The notes: generated by a model not told the origin, from the sequence alone. DNA of 64,000 bases from Torreya grandis (GCA_037957365.1 JARHVA010004088.1:1565501-1629500), one strand, 5' to 3'. Positions 34,492 to 45,702 are shown, numbered from the stretch's first letter. A program made the numbers and translations.

Positions 34492-35160
34492 CTAATCTCT
34501 ATCCATCATCTCCTCCACAAACACCAAGGCTTCCCTGTTCTTGTCAAAAGCATCAAATTTCCTTTTCCTGCAATGAACTCGATCTATGCCTTCTAAATCT
34601 GAACTCATACCTTTTGAATCAAGAACGTCCATTCCCTTCTTATTCATGTGACCAAGCCTATTAAGCCACATCTTCGAATCTACAGCTGAAGTAGATAAAC
34701 CAGAAGTAGAATCAGTAATACAAGTAGATAGATAAAGAGTACCTACTTTCTTACCTCTTGCTAAAATAAGTGCACCCTTGGTAACCTTCCAAGAATTCGC
34801 TGTGAGGGTTACTATGCATCCCTCATCACCCAACCTTCCTATAGAAACCAAACTTTGCTTTAGAACTGGGATATGCATAACCTCCTTCAACACCCATGTG
34901 TTTTCCATCTACAATTTTAGCTGCACTTTCCCTTTGCCAACTATTTGACAAGGTGTACCATCCCCTAAATAAAGCACTCCAAAGTCTCCCTGAACATACT
35001 CATGGAACAAATCTCTGTTTGGGGATGCATGAAAAGAACCAGAATCTAAAACCCATGATTCTATCTGACTATCCAAAGAAAGTATGAGAGCATCTTGTGC
35101 CACAATACCTGCATCCTTTGCTTCTTCATTACCTTCATGTTTATTTTCTTTATCCCTCAA
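34492..35160 (-). pseudogene. C1' protease and GAG-pre-integrase
   Basis: Open stretch 34909-35160 carries ESWVLDSGSFHASPNRDLFH. The Asp-Ser-Gly motif is kept but one codon is missing relative to DSGASFHASP in C1. The next open stretch 34492-34908 reads WVLKEVMHIPVLKQSLVSIG through MWLNRLGHMNKKGMDVLDSK, the GAG-pre-integrase zinc region. A single stop separates the two. The integrase core that should follow is absent, as in C1. Confidence 0.87.
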
Positions 35161-35890
35161 CCAACACTCTTTCTTTGTGTGTCCTCTCTTTCCAAAAAAC
35201 TAGCAGGTGACACCTCTGGATTCAGATCTCCTTCCCACCTTGACCTTGATTTCCCTTGCTCGACCTTCTCTCTTTGCCTTCCCCTGCTTTTTACACTTAG
35301 AGCATTCCCTGATGATTCACCTGTGCTTTTCCTACATATTTCTTCATTCAATATTACACTCACAACATCATCAACTTTTAAAATTTTAGAAGCAGACGCA
35401 GAATTACTAACTGCCATAACCAAACTATCCCAACTTTCAGGTAAAGAGCATAAAATTAAGAGAGCCTTTACTTCATCATCAAAAACAATATTGACTAAAG
35501 CTAACTGGTTTACCAAACCATGGAAATCACTAAGATGAGTATGTATCGATCCACCTTCCTACATTTGCAAAGTAAATAACTGCTTCATAAGAAATACCTT
35601 ATTTGAAGCCAAGGGCTTTTCATATAAAATTTGCCAAAGATTTTATCAATTCTTCCACTGTCTTACACTTTGATAAGTTGGAAATCACAGACGATGCAAG
35701 GCTCAACCTTATGGATCCCAGAGCCTTTCGATCAAGAACATTCCATTCTTCATCCTTCATATCTGTGGGCTTGCATGCAACCCCACCCAACGGTAAGTAC
35801 AAATCCTTCTGCTACAGATAATCCTCTATCTGCATCCTCCAATGTTGATAATTCTTTCCGTTAAACTTCTCCATTCGTAGCCTACTTTCT
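35157..35890 (-). pseudogene. C1' gag
   Basis: The minus strand begins near 35895 with MAEESRLRMEKFNGKNYQHW and continues in 35620-35802 (GGVACKPTDMKDEEWNVLDR, KALGSIRLSLASSVISNLSK). After decay it resumes in 35157-35516 (LLILCSLPESWDSLVMAVSN). This is a copia gag (DUF4219 start, UBN2 core). A zinc-knuckle relic, C-stop-FFGKRGHTKKECW, lies at about 35205-35160 with its second Cys changed to Phe. Much more complete than the gag of C1. Confidence 0.85.
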
Positions 35891-35994
35891 TCTGCCATTG
35901 CTGAACTCCCACTCAATTAGAAACCCCTGTGAGTACCCTATAATCAACAAACACTAACCAGATTTGAAACCACCTGTTAGTAACCCAACCAAAA

Positions 35995-36006
35995 GCTCTG
36001 ATACCA
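35995..36006 (-). promoter_or_regulatory. Primer-binding site 2 of C1'
   Basis: TGGTATCAGAGC on the minus strand, 54 bp away from the LTR. Confidence 0.88.
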
Positions 36007-36046
36007 ACTGTCAAGTTGGTACCAACCTGGTGATCCTGCTCAACCT

Positions 36047-36060
36047 GCTCTGATATGAAT
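36047..36060 (-). promoter_or_regulatory. Primer-binding site 1 of C1' (degenerate)
   Basis: ATTCATATCAGAGC on the minus strand, directly after the LTR end CCTAACA. Two bases off the tRNA-Met site. Confidence 0.72.
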
Positions 36061-36746
36061 TGTTAGGAACCCCTCCAAGGAATCACAATTGATTACCTTT
36101 CTTATAAGCAATTAAACACAGAATTATACCAAAATGATTAAGTAACTAGAAACTTGAAACAGCAAAGAATTTGAGAGACAATACAAAATCTTGTATTAAA
36201 TACTCTTAGAAGAAAATACAATAAAGAATATGCCACTTCTTCTTCCACCTCAAAGGCTTGCCACACCTCGAGACCTTCTTCCCTCTCTCTCTTGCTCAAC
36301 CACAACCAACTCAACAACTTGAGTTGTTATCCCCTCCTTGAATGCTTCAATTGATCTCCTTGACCTTGCTTCAATGCTTTTAATTTCCTTATTAATTACA
36401 ATACATGCCTCATGGGTCTTTAAATAGGATCCTATGCATACAAAAATAGACTTCTAATTACAATAATTAGACACGCAGCTCGAGACTATAATTAGCCCTT
36501 TAACATGCAAACACTCTGTTTAACTAACTGTTCGTGCAACAAACATTTCTAGAACACACAGGCGACTGACATCAATCCCTGTCTACCTGGTGCTGACCAA
36601 TGTCGGCTGACTCCCTATCGATGCCGGTTTCCTTCTGCATTCATCATGACTGACGTCAGTCATACTGCCGATGCCGGTGTCTTTGGAACTTCAGCAACCT
36701 CTTCCATGTCTGCAACAGTTGAAGCTTTTAGCTCCACAACCTAACA
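36061..36746 (-). repeat. 5' LTR of C1'
   Basis: Same family as 32679-33398. GACGTC-like motifs at 36565-36680. Confidence 0.92.
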
Positions 36747-36751
36747 ATACC
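36747..36751. repeat. Target-site duplication ATACC (right) of C1'
   Basis: Matches 32674-32678. Confidence 0.88.
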
Positions 36752-36753
36752 AC

Positions 36754-37293
36754 TGATCCAAAACTAAAAATCTTTGATTGAAATATAATTTAAGAAATAA
36801 GAACAACTTAATTAAAATAATGCTATCTCTGAGAAGAGATGTTTTATTGATCAAATTTACAGACCCAAACATATGCGTATCTCTAAGAAGAGATGTTTGA
36901 TTTCCATTTTGGGTTACATATTTATTTATACACATTTTTAAGGTAGGATAAGGATGTGTAAGGTCACCAATATCAAGGGAGATTAAGTGGTTTGACTTCC
37001 ACGATTTACAACAATACAAAATTTGAGGAATTACTATTTTTAGAAACTTAATATTTTTAGACTATACTACTAAAACTAAAATTTAGGGAACTTATATTTG
37101 ATTTTTAGGGATAAAACTCCACTAATAAAATATATATGTCATCTTATTATGTTACCCTCATTATTATATTTCCAATGGTTCAAATGGGGAGTCAAATGGA
37201 GCTATGGTGCAAAAGTTATGGCTCCCAAAAGAACTGCCACCAATTGGGGTAAAACCATCGCCTGAATTATCACCTGAAATATTGCTCAGATTA
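36754..37293 (-). repeat. 5' LTR of G3
   Basis: 540 bp. First bases TAATCTGAGC in the minus direction (TG mutated to TA). End GGATCA, followed by the interrupted primer site. Two stem-loops of ATCTCT-NNNN-AGAGAT type at about 36823-36890. Confidence 0.88.
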
Positions 37294-37298
37294 TGAAG
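37294..37298. repeat. Target-site duplication TGAAG (right) of G3
   Basis: Matches 30300-30304. Confidence 0.88.
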
Positions 37299-38146
37299 GG
37301 AAGTAGACGAGATAAAAAGGATGAAGAGTGTGTATACTTAATCTTGTCTAAGCTAAGTGGCCCATTCTAAATCTTTACTTTTACCTTTTTCTCTAGTATG
37401 GATGCCTTAGGTACCACATTCAAAATACCAGATCTAGAGTTGTTTTTTGAAAGAATTACTAAGGAGGAATCCAAATTATATCACCTTTAGTCTTCCACAT
37501 CTCAAAAATATTTAGTGGCCTCACATCCTAATTCTAAGGTAAAATATAAGGGTAAGAATAAGAACACTCCTCCTCCTCTTCAAAAATCACCTAAGCCCAA
37601 CACTACTACATAAAAACCCTAACCATCTTCCAAACACAAGAATAATTCTAACCTATCTTGATCCTATTGTGGGGGGATTGGCCATGAAGAGTCTAATTAT
37701 TTTAAAATAATGCAAGCCTTAAAGGATTCCATTAGGAAACACAAGATTTCTATTTCCATTCCTTTTCCATTTCATGAGCATGGGAAAGCACTTAATGTTG
37801 TCAAGAGATCATAGTTACTTATTTCAAAAAGTTGGGTTCTAGATTCTAGTGATTTACACCATATGACTTATACTAAGCAGTCCTTTGTATCTCTTGGTCT
37901 GTTTCCACTTCCAACATTGATGTTAGAGATTCTTCCTTCATTTTTTTTAAGGGGAAGGATGAGATACATCTGAATGGTGGTTACATCAATGATGCATTAT
38001 ATGTTCTAGACATCACCACCAATATACTTTTAGTTTATCAGATTTGCCATTATAGTCATGGTAAGACAGTGACTTTCATAGTAGAGGGTGCTAAAGTTCA
38101 AGATTTGTTATATCAACACACACTTATTACATAGGATGTTTTTTAT
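37299..38146 (+). pseudogene. C2 gag end, zinc knuckle and protease
   Basis: The gag frame resumes after G3: DEECVYLILSKLSGPF, KIPDLELFFERITKEESKLY, then a Lys/Pro-rich linker. The zinc knuckle YCGGIGHEESNYFKIMQALK (about 37663-37725) has its last Cys changed to Tyr. The protease reads SWVLDSSDLHHMTYTKQSF (about 37830-37885), the copia motif WxLDSGASxHM with Gly-Ala changed to Ser-Asp. The frame runs to DVF at the insertion point 38146. Confidence 0.82.
38142..38146. repeat. Probable target-site duplication TTTAT (left)
   Basis: Compared with TTGAT at 42813-42817: four of five match. Confidence 0.55.
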
Positions 38147-39912
38147 TGATGTATAGGTATATCTTTAAGACCCTAATATGGATGCAAACACCTTACCTCT
38201 ACCAAAGCCAGCTCTAATTTGATTTCCTTATTCTCTATGATCTTTGAAACTCTTTCTTCATCTTGATTTTATCACTTAGTACACTTGTCTCTACTATAAT
38301 TTCAATCCTTTATTGAGTTTTAAAACCTTTTTTCTTCTTGAATTCACATCTTATGTATTTATTTTTGTCCTTTCATCACCTTGATGTCATTATCATGTCG
38401 ACTTTCTTTAATTTTCTCACTTCAATCTTGTTACTCATACTTGGCTCATAGGTTTATAGGCCTCAATATATGGTTCTGAGTTGCCTTGATTTTATGAATT
38501 TTCTATTGATCATTTCCCTTCTCAAACAAGTCCTCATTTATATCCTAAACAATCCAGTCATCCTCAAAGTATAACTATTTCATCTTCCTATACTTTTTAT
38601 CTTTGTTCAAGTCTTCTTGTAACCTTTTTTGGCCCTTTTCCATTGATATGGATAGATGTAGACTTATTTTGAGAAAATAAAATGATTTTTATATACCCTC
38701 TATCTTTTAATTTTTCTCTATAAATTTTATTGACCTATCTTTCCCCAGAGATACACTTTTTAGACTTGATCAAACCTAATTAGGTCTCCTTTACTTTCTT
38801 ACACACAGTCTTCTGAAACTATATAAACATGTACCATATTGGTACAAAAACCTTATATTCAATTATATCAACACAAGATTCACTCAATCACCAAATTTTG
38901 CAAATTTTTATTGGTGGAATTTCAAGATAATCATGTTTTTGTTTAGAAACCCTAAAACAAGGTATAGACTGATTATCACTAACTTGAGAAGGAACAAATC
39001 CATGTTTCAATCTTAAAAATGTGTTTCACTTTTAAATGACGATTAGAAAATGTTTTTACTTAACCTCCACACGTTCTATAATTTACAAACCCTCAAAATA
39101 ATCTTTTTCAATTCATCTAGACAATATTTTTGAGTTTGACTATATATAATTCCACAATCACCTACAAGGGTTTAAAGTGATTTCTCACAAACAAGTATTG
39201 AAACAATTACAAAAACATATCAAGAACCTTTAGACCATTAAAATATATGTGATTACCAATGCATATAGGTAATCAATCAATGTTCCACATAATCTTTCCT
39301 TTGAAACATATGCATTCTCAGTTTGCTCTTTTTATGACATTGTCAATAGCATTTCAAAATAGAGTTCTTGGTTCATCCACATTCATGTTTATTGACAAGT
39401 ATAAATAGTACTAAATATGTGAATATATTTTTTCTACATTCTCCATTAAATTTATGTTCCACCTTTTCTCTCTCTCCATAAATGACTCACTAGCCCAAAC
39501 ATCTACCTGTTCTAAACTCCTATAACTATCCTAACTACCTCTTGATTCCCTCCAACATAGAAAGGGAAGTCATACCATTAGCTTGTTTAGGCATAGTTAG
39601 GACTTAACATAAAATCAAGTCTAAAAATTAGTAATCCACCATGAACCTACTAAAAACCTATAACACACAAGGTCAAAACAATTTGACCTTTCAAAAACAT
39701 AAAGAAAACTCTAGGAACAATGTAAAGATTTTAAAATTTTGAAATGATCATTTAGGCAGGACAATGCCTAAGTAGATCAAATTCAAATTTGATCAGGAAC
39801 TAAAACCTAAGAGTGATTCCTAAAATACTCTTAAGACTATAATGACCTTATAAAGACTCAAAATATAAAAAATAGACTAAAACTTGCCAATTATAGAGAT
39901 GTTTTTGCATCA
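38147..39912. repeat. Left long terminal repeat of the unknown element
   Basis: Ends ...GTTTTTGCATCA, equivalent to ...GTTCCTACATCA at 42812. A CTATATAAAC box lies near 38819 on the plus strand. Confidence 0.7.
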
Positions 39913-40139
39913 TACTACTGAGGAGCAAAAACAAATTTTCATGAAAGTTATAAATGATCTTGCATTTATGTTCTTCATAGAATCTATCTTTAAATTTCAT
40001 ATCCTCCTAGATCCCAAGGCCTATTAGAAGAATGTAACTTTTATGACTCTTGGTTAAAATGATTATGGCTTCTCCCTTGATGATTTATTTCTTTTTATGG
40101 ATCTCCAAACTGAGCATTGTTAATTTTAACTTGTTTTCC

Positions 40140-41090
40140 TTTCTCCAAAGACTTACACATGAAACAAATAAGTCAAACAAAATAACTTCTTCCTTGTCCT
40201 CTTGAAGTTCATTTTTTATTACTCCAAATTCTGATTGCTCTTTGATTGTAGCTACTACATTGTCTCTTATTTTTCCATCTTCTCATCTACAGTACCATCA
40301 ACCTCTTTCATTGCATTCTTGCTCTCTATCTATTGTTCACTCATTATCTGACCAGTCATAAGTTCTCTCAACACACCAACCTTCTTAGCGAAACTTTCTA
40401 GATACCCTATTCTCTCATCATGATTGGTTGGCTATACTAACTCCTTGATGCATGCAATCAATACCTCTAAAATATTTTCAACTATTGCACTTTCTTATCT
40501 CACTTATTTGTCAACTTGTACTCCACCTTCTTCCTCTTGGCACTTATTCTCAATTAATCCTTATTTAGATATTAGCCTATCTAATAACTTCATTGTATTC
40601 TCATACAAATCATATTTATCAACTTTCATATCAAAATATTCATCAAAAATAATATTGAAATTATTACCTTGTGATTATTTGCTCTCTTCAAACCTTCCTT
40701 GACTCAAACCTGATTATTTCATGCTCACAATGAGATTTTGTATTGCTACATACTCACTTAATTCTTCTTCATTAAGTTGTTCACCTTCTTCAGGGTATCA
40801 TATCATTATATCACTATATTTAGTTGTCCAATCATCTTGTTATTCAACATTAGCATGGTGTTCATGCTTCTCTCTTGTCAAAAATTTTGTCTTTTTTGAC
40901 ATCTTATGCACTACACCCTTATTATGAGTTTCATACTCATTTAATTCTTTACATGTATTCACACATACCAAAAAAAAATCAGTTATAAACCTTTGAGGTT
41001 TTCTTACCCCTTTTACTTCCTTTTTTAGGTTGTCTTGATAATAACTCCACCATTTGTCTTCTTATCTTGTCTATCATCTACTTGAGAAGT
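40140..41090 (-). pseudogene. Lys/Glu-rich protein of unknown family, broken frame
   Basis: One minus-strand frame can be followed from 41040 to about 40140 (300 codons) with about a dozen stops, most explained as CAA/CAG to TAA/TAG or CGA to TGA. Examples of open stretches are VVHKMSKKTKFLTREKHEHH, YPEEGEQLNEEELSEYVAIQ, NIIFDEYFDMKVDKYDLYEN and ESAIVENILEVLIACIKELV. The composition suggests a helical, possibly coiled-coil protein. In a different frame upstream, an ATG opens MTSQVDDRQDKKTNGGVIIK (41090-41030) and a basic run QPKKGSKRGKKTSK overlaps. I do not recognise it. It could be a non-autonomous element's own protein or a captured cellular fragment. Confidence 0.5.
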
Positions 41091-41447
41091 CATCTCACTC
41101 TTTTTTTATTTTTACAAAGAATCTTGGTCTTATCTCTTCCAAGATTTGTTATAACCTTGCCAAAATCATCTTCATCTCAATAATCTTTTTTTATCTCTCT
41201 AATTCTCTTTTCTTCACTTATTTTTATTTTTCCATCTTCTTGTCAAAATCCTCATTATTCAATCCCATCATCCTTCTCTTTCTCTCTTCACTTTTTACAC
41301 TCTCTTCACTCTCTATATGTCTCACTTGGACCTACCTCTTTTTTTTATAAGCTTACCTACTTGTCTCCCTGACCTCACTTGGGTCTTTTTCTTGAATCTC
41401 ATCTAGAGTCTATTTTTTTCCTTATCCTCACTTGGGACTCCTAAATA

Positions 41448-42812
41448 TTCCACTCATCCTCAAAGTACAACTCTTTCATCTTTCTATACTTCTTATCTTT
41501 GTTCAAGTCTTCTTGTATCCTTTTTTTGGCCTTTTCCATTGGTATAGACAGATACAAACTTATCTTGAGAAACTAAAATGATTTTTAGATACCATATATC
41601 TTTAAATTTACCTCTATAAATTTTTTTAAACTATATTTCCCTAAAGATACACTTTATATACCTTGATAATACCTAATTAGGTCTCCTTTACTCTGTTACA
41701 CATATAGTCTCTTGAAACTATACACATAGGTATCGTACTAGTCCAAAAACCTTAGATTCAGTTAGAATAACACAAGATTCACTCAATGACCAACTTTTAC
41801 AAATTTTGACTGAAGGAATTTCAAGATAATCATGTTTTTGTTCATCAACCCTAACATAGGGTATAGATTGATTATCACTAACCTAAGAAGGAACAAATTT
41901 GTGCTTCAAGCTTCAAAATGTGTTTCACTTTTAAATGATGATTGGAAAAAGTCTGTATTTAATGTCCACATTTGATATAATGTATAAATCCTCAAAATAA
42001 CCTTTATCAATTCATCTAGACAAGATTTTTGAGTTTGACTGTATATAATTCCATAGTCACCTATAGGGGTTTAAAGTGGTTTCTCATAAACAAGTATTGA
42101 AACAATTACAAAACATATCAAGAACCTTTAGACCATTTAAATATTTGTGTTTACCAATGTATATAGGCAATTAATCAACATTTCACATAATCTTTCCTTT
42201 GAAACATATGCATTCTCAGTCTACACTTTTAATGACATTGTTAATAGCATTTCAAAATGAAGTTCTTAGTTCATCCACATTCATGTTTATTTACAATTAT
42301 AAATAGTACTAAATATGTGAAAAGAGTTTCTCTATATTCTCCATTCAAGTTCTCTACCACCTTTTCTCTGTCTCCATGATTGACTCATTATCCCAAACAT
42401 CTACCTATTCTAAACTCCTACAACTTCCCTAACTACCTCTTGATTCTTTCCAACGTACAAAGGGAAGTCATACTATTAGCTTGTTTAGGCATAGTTAGGA
42501 CTTAAACATAACATCAACTCTAAAAATTACTAATCCACCATCAACCTACTAAAAGGCCTCTAACACAAAAGGTCACAACAATTTGACCTTTCAAAAACAT
42601 GAAGAAAACTCTAGGAACAATACAAAGATTTCAAAAAATTTAAATGGTTATTTAGGTAAGAAAATGCTTAAGTCACTCAAATTCAAATTTAACAAGGAAA
42701 TAAAACCTAAGAGTGACACCTAAAAGACTTTTAAGACTATGATGACCTTATGAAGACTCAAAATATTGGAAATAGACCAAAACTTGCCAATTATAGTTAT
42801 GTTCCTACATCA
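41448..42812. repeat. Right long terminal repeat of the unknown element
   Basis: Collinear with 38540-39912. Similarity fades left of about 41448. Confidence 0.7.
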
Positions 42813-42817
42813 TTGAT
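42813..42817. repeat. Probable target-site duplication TTGAT (right)
   Basis: See 38142-38146. Removing the insert plus one copy gives an in-frame DVFDHSS junction in C2 pol. Confidence 0.55.
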
Positions 42818-43600
42818 CATAGTTCTTAACTTTACTATTTTGAGGGTTTTGATGATACTCCTCTTTTAGGGATGTGTTTAGTTTCTCATGCAGATTATGA
42901 GAGTCTTCTTTGGAATGAGATATTTGGACACCTAAACTATAAATATTTGAAGTATTTGATCACTCATAGTATGGTAGAGGGTATTCCTATAGATTCATGT
43001 CCTTATAGAGTCTACCCCAGTTGTGCATTAGGAAAACAACACCAAGATCCATTTCATAAGGGTAAGTCTATGAGAGCTTATTCACCACTTGAGCTTGTGC
43101 ATAGTGAATTGATGGTAATTCCTACTCTTTATAATAGAGTTAAGTATGCACTTACCTTCATTGATAATTTATCAAGGTGTACTTGGGTTTATTTCCTTAA
43201 GTATGAGTGTTGTATTTGCTCACTTCAAAGTCTTTAGGGATTTGGTCGATAAAAAATCATCGAGTTACATCAAGAAGATTTATAAAAATAATGGAGGGAG
43301 TAATTTAGTTGAGAGTTCTATAATTTTTTGTTAGTCTATGGTATTGTTCACCAGCATTTCATTACATATACTCCATAGCAGAATGGCTTAGTAGAAAGGA
43401 AGAACTGAACTCTGAAGGAGATGGCTAACTACATGATGTATTCACAGGATTTACCTACTATCTATTGGGCAGAGGTAGTTAATTGTGTGAGTGACATTCA
43501 AAACTTAACACCACATCAAGCACTTGAGCATATGACTTTAGAGAAGGTTTGGTCTGTAACCTAGCCTGATGTTTCATTTTTTGAGTCTTGGGGATCCTTG
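42818..43600 (+). pseudogene. C2 GAG-pre-integrase and integrase, broken
   Basis: The pol frame resumes with DHSS-stop-LYYFEGFDDTPLLG. The open stretch 42872-43237 reads SLLWNEIFGHLNYKYLKYL (GAG-pre-integrase, His of the zinc site kept), CALGKQHQDPFHKGKS, LELVHSELM and ALTFIDNLSRCTWVYFLK, where the integrase core Asp is kept in FID. After a frameshift near 43200 come HFITYTPQQNGLVERKN, EMANYMMYSQDLPTIYWAEV and LTPHQALE (about 43350-43530), the second half of the integrase. Confidence 0.87.
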
Positions 43601-44059
43601 CTTGGGCATTTATACCAAATAAGAAATGGAAAGTGTTAGATAAGAAGAGAAAACCTTTGATCTTTGTAGGGTATTATGAGTACATGAGAGCTTATCATAT
43701 TTTAGATCTCGATACTCATGATGTTTATTTTCAAACTTGTGTATAGTTTGATGAGCACTTCACATCTCATAACTCTTCATCTTCTTCTATGCCTTCTTCT
43801 TTTGATTATTCACATCCTCTTGAGGATTCATTCTTTGAGGATATAGTTTATCATATTCATAAGGAGTTTATAGAGGATGAGGATTTTTTTCACACTAATG
43901 ATATCATTATACCTAGATGGGCATGTACAATAGTTTTTGAGGCATCACCTTTCATTTAGGATCTTCCACCTACTTGGCATTATCATGCACATTTTATAAA
44001 TATGATACTTTTATGTCAATCATTATTTGGGGATCCATAGTCTTTTTCATAGGCTCATG

Positions 44060-44900
44060 GGATATAGGAGTGGGATGATGTAATGACATATGAGTATTAT
44101 TCATTGATGAATAATCACACTTGGGATTTGGTCACTCTTCCTAAGGGAAGAAATTTGGTTATGCACAAATGGATTTACCACACCAAGTATGTAGTCGATG
44201 GGTCCATTGAAAACTATAAGGTATGTCTTATTGCAAAGAGATTATCATAGGTTGAAGGTATTGACTACTCTGAGACTTTTTAATTTGTTTTCAAGATGGA
44301 TTCTATTTGCCTTGTACTTTCTCTTGATGAATCATAGGGTTGGCTAGTATATCAGATGGACATTAAAATTGATTTCTTGTATGGAGACTTACATGAGTAA
44401 ATCTATATAGAGCATCTTTCTATGTTTGTTCATGATTCTTCTCTTGTTTGTCAACTTAGGAGGTCTTTTATGGTCTCACATAGGCCCCTTGAGCTTGGTA
44501 TGATAATATGGATTCATTTGTTCTCTCCAATGGCTTTATTTGTTTCCAATATAATCCCATAGTGTATATTTAGCATATTGAGGAAGAAATTATTATTCTA
44601 GTCTTGTATGTTGATGATTTACTTCTCATAGGTAGTTCCTCATCTTAGATTCAAACTATTTAGCAGGCATTTTTAGCACAATTCAACATAATAGATCTTG
44701 GTCTTTTGTATTTCTTCTTTGGTTTATAGATTTCATAGTCATATACAGAAATCTATTTTAGTCAGTAGAAGTATACCCTTGATTTAGTTTAGCATTTTGT
44801 CATGGATGATTGAAATCCAAGTCCTCATTTTTAGTTTGGAATGACTCTCACTACCTCTTGTACTACTCCACTTCATGATCCTACATTATATAGGTAGATG
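44060..44900 (+). pseudogene. C2 reverse transcriptase, broken
   Basis: YEYYSLMNNHTWDLVTLPKG and RNLVMHKWIYHTKYVVDGSI, then RYKVCLIAKRLSQVEGIDYS-like text (44210-44270). Next come WLVYQMDIKIDFLYGDLHE (first catalytic Asp region, about 44341-44397) and LYVDDLLLIGSS with an intact YVDD at 44607-44618. Stops include GAG/CAG-type losses and two frame changes. Copia RT order and spacing are normal. Confidence 0.87.
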
Positions 44901-45069
44901 ATTGGGATTCTTATGTATTTAAACCATAATCACCCTGAGATTTCATTTATTTTTGGGCATATATATATGTTTACACATGACCTTCATGACAGTCATTAGT
45001 AGGCTACCAAGAGGATCTTGTGATATCTACAAGGAACTACTCATTTTGGATTACATTAAACCAGGCATT

Positions 45070-45420
45070 TTACTTAGTTGGTTGGATATAGTGATTCAGA
45101 TTGGGTAGGTTCTATTGATGATAGGAATTCTACTTATGGATACATATTTTGTCTTTGTTCCTCACCTAATGCTTGGTTGTGTAAGAATTAATAGGCTATT
45201 TCACTTTCATCTACAGAGGCTGAGTATAGAGAAGTAGTTACAGTGAGTCAATAGATTCTTTGGATTCATCAGTTATTGATAGAGTTTAGCTTCATGCAGG
45301 ATTCACCCACTATACTTTGGTGTGACAACTAGAATTTAATTCATTTATCTTGTAACTCATTTGAGCATCAATGTACCAAGCACATTGAAGTAAATATGCA
45401 CTTCACTCGTTAGCATATTC
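45070..45420 (+). pseudogene. C2 RNase H, nearly complete but with stops
   Basis: GYSDSDWVGSIDDRNSTYGY, SLSSTEAEYREVVTVSQ, ILWIHQLLIEFSFMQDSPTI, LWCDN and FEHQCTKHIEVNMHFTR. The copia RNase H acidic residues in YSDSDW, TEAEY and WCDN are all present, yet several TAG/TAA stops interrupt the frame. It ends about 280 bp before the 3' LTR. Confidence 0.88.
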
Positions 45421-45693
45421 AGGATGGCATTCTTAGCTTGGAGTAGGTTCTGAATCAGTGACAAGTTACATACATCTTCATGAATCCTTTTGCATCACCT
45501 CATTTCCTTGAGTTACATGACACACTTTGGGTTTCATAATTTGTCCTTGGGAGGTGTTCATTAGGACATCTTTCATCTTTATTTCATGGATACATATTAT
45601 ACATGAGTACCTTATCAGGCCTAGTTTTCAAGACTCATACTATGGATATGCCACTATTTATTTTTTGGCTTTTGTTAGCCCATAGATTCACTT

Positions 45694-45702
45694 GATGGGG
45701 GT
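45694..45702 (+). promoter_or_regulatory. Polypurine tract of C2
   Basis: GATGGGGGT just before TGTTAGAG. Confidence 0.8.

Larger units (their letters stand above)
32679..36746 (-). mobile_element. Copia element C1' (minus), sister of C1
   Basis: 4.07 kb with LTRs 32679-33398 (720 bp) and 36061-36746 (686 bp), both TGTTAGG...CCTAACA in the minus direction, and TSD ATACC. Gag, protease and GAG-pre-integrase are better preserved than in C1. As in C1, integrase and most of RT are replaced by a GACGTC-type array (about 34150-34400), and only the end of RT remains. LTR end and primer sites differ from C1 in an informative way (see findings). Confidence 0.93.
30305..37293 (-). mobile_element. gag-protease Ty3/gypsy element G3 (minus), with nested copia
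   Basis: LTRs of 539 bp (30305-30843) and 540 bp (36754-37293) begin TGATC and end GGATCA in the minus direction, with perfect 5-bp target duplication TGAAG. Without the nested copia C1' the element is only about 2.9 kb. It keeps gag, a zinc-knuckle relic, protease and a tiny piece of integrase just before the 3' LTR. RT, RNase H and most of integrase are gone. Its primer site was the target of C1'. A solo LTR of the same family is at 63151-63674. Confidence 0.9.
38147..42812. mobile_element. LTR-like element of unknown family inserted in C2 pol
   Basis: The insertion interrupts the C2 pol frame. Its outer ends are TGATGTATAGG and CCTACATCA, an imperfect inverted terminal pair, with a 4-of-5 target duplication. 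Two direct repeats of about 1.37 kb (38540-39912 and 41448-42812) form most of it. The left copy carries a further 393 bp (38147-38540) not seen in the right copy, so the right repeat may be truncated. No RT, integrase or transposase is found. The middle holds a Lys/Glu-rich minus-strand frame. No primer site or purine tract was identified, so calling it an LTR element is provisional. Confidence 0.65.

Noticed and set aside
34896..35864. Plus-strand open stretches over C1' (including a 147-codon one)
   Set aside because: Antisense to the copia gag and protease on the minus strand.
40424..41350. Plus-strand Ser/Leu/Phe-rich open stretches
   Set aside because: Shadow of the Lys/Glu-rich minus-strand frame; its composition is the complement of AAA/GAA-rich codons.
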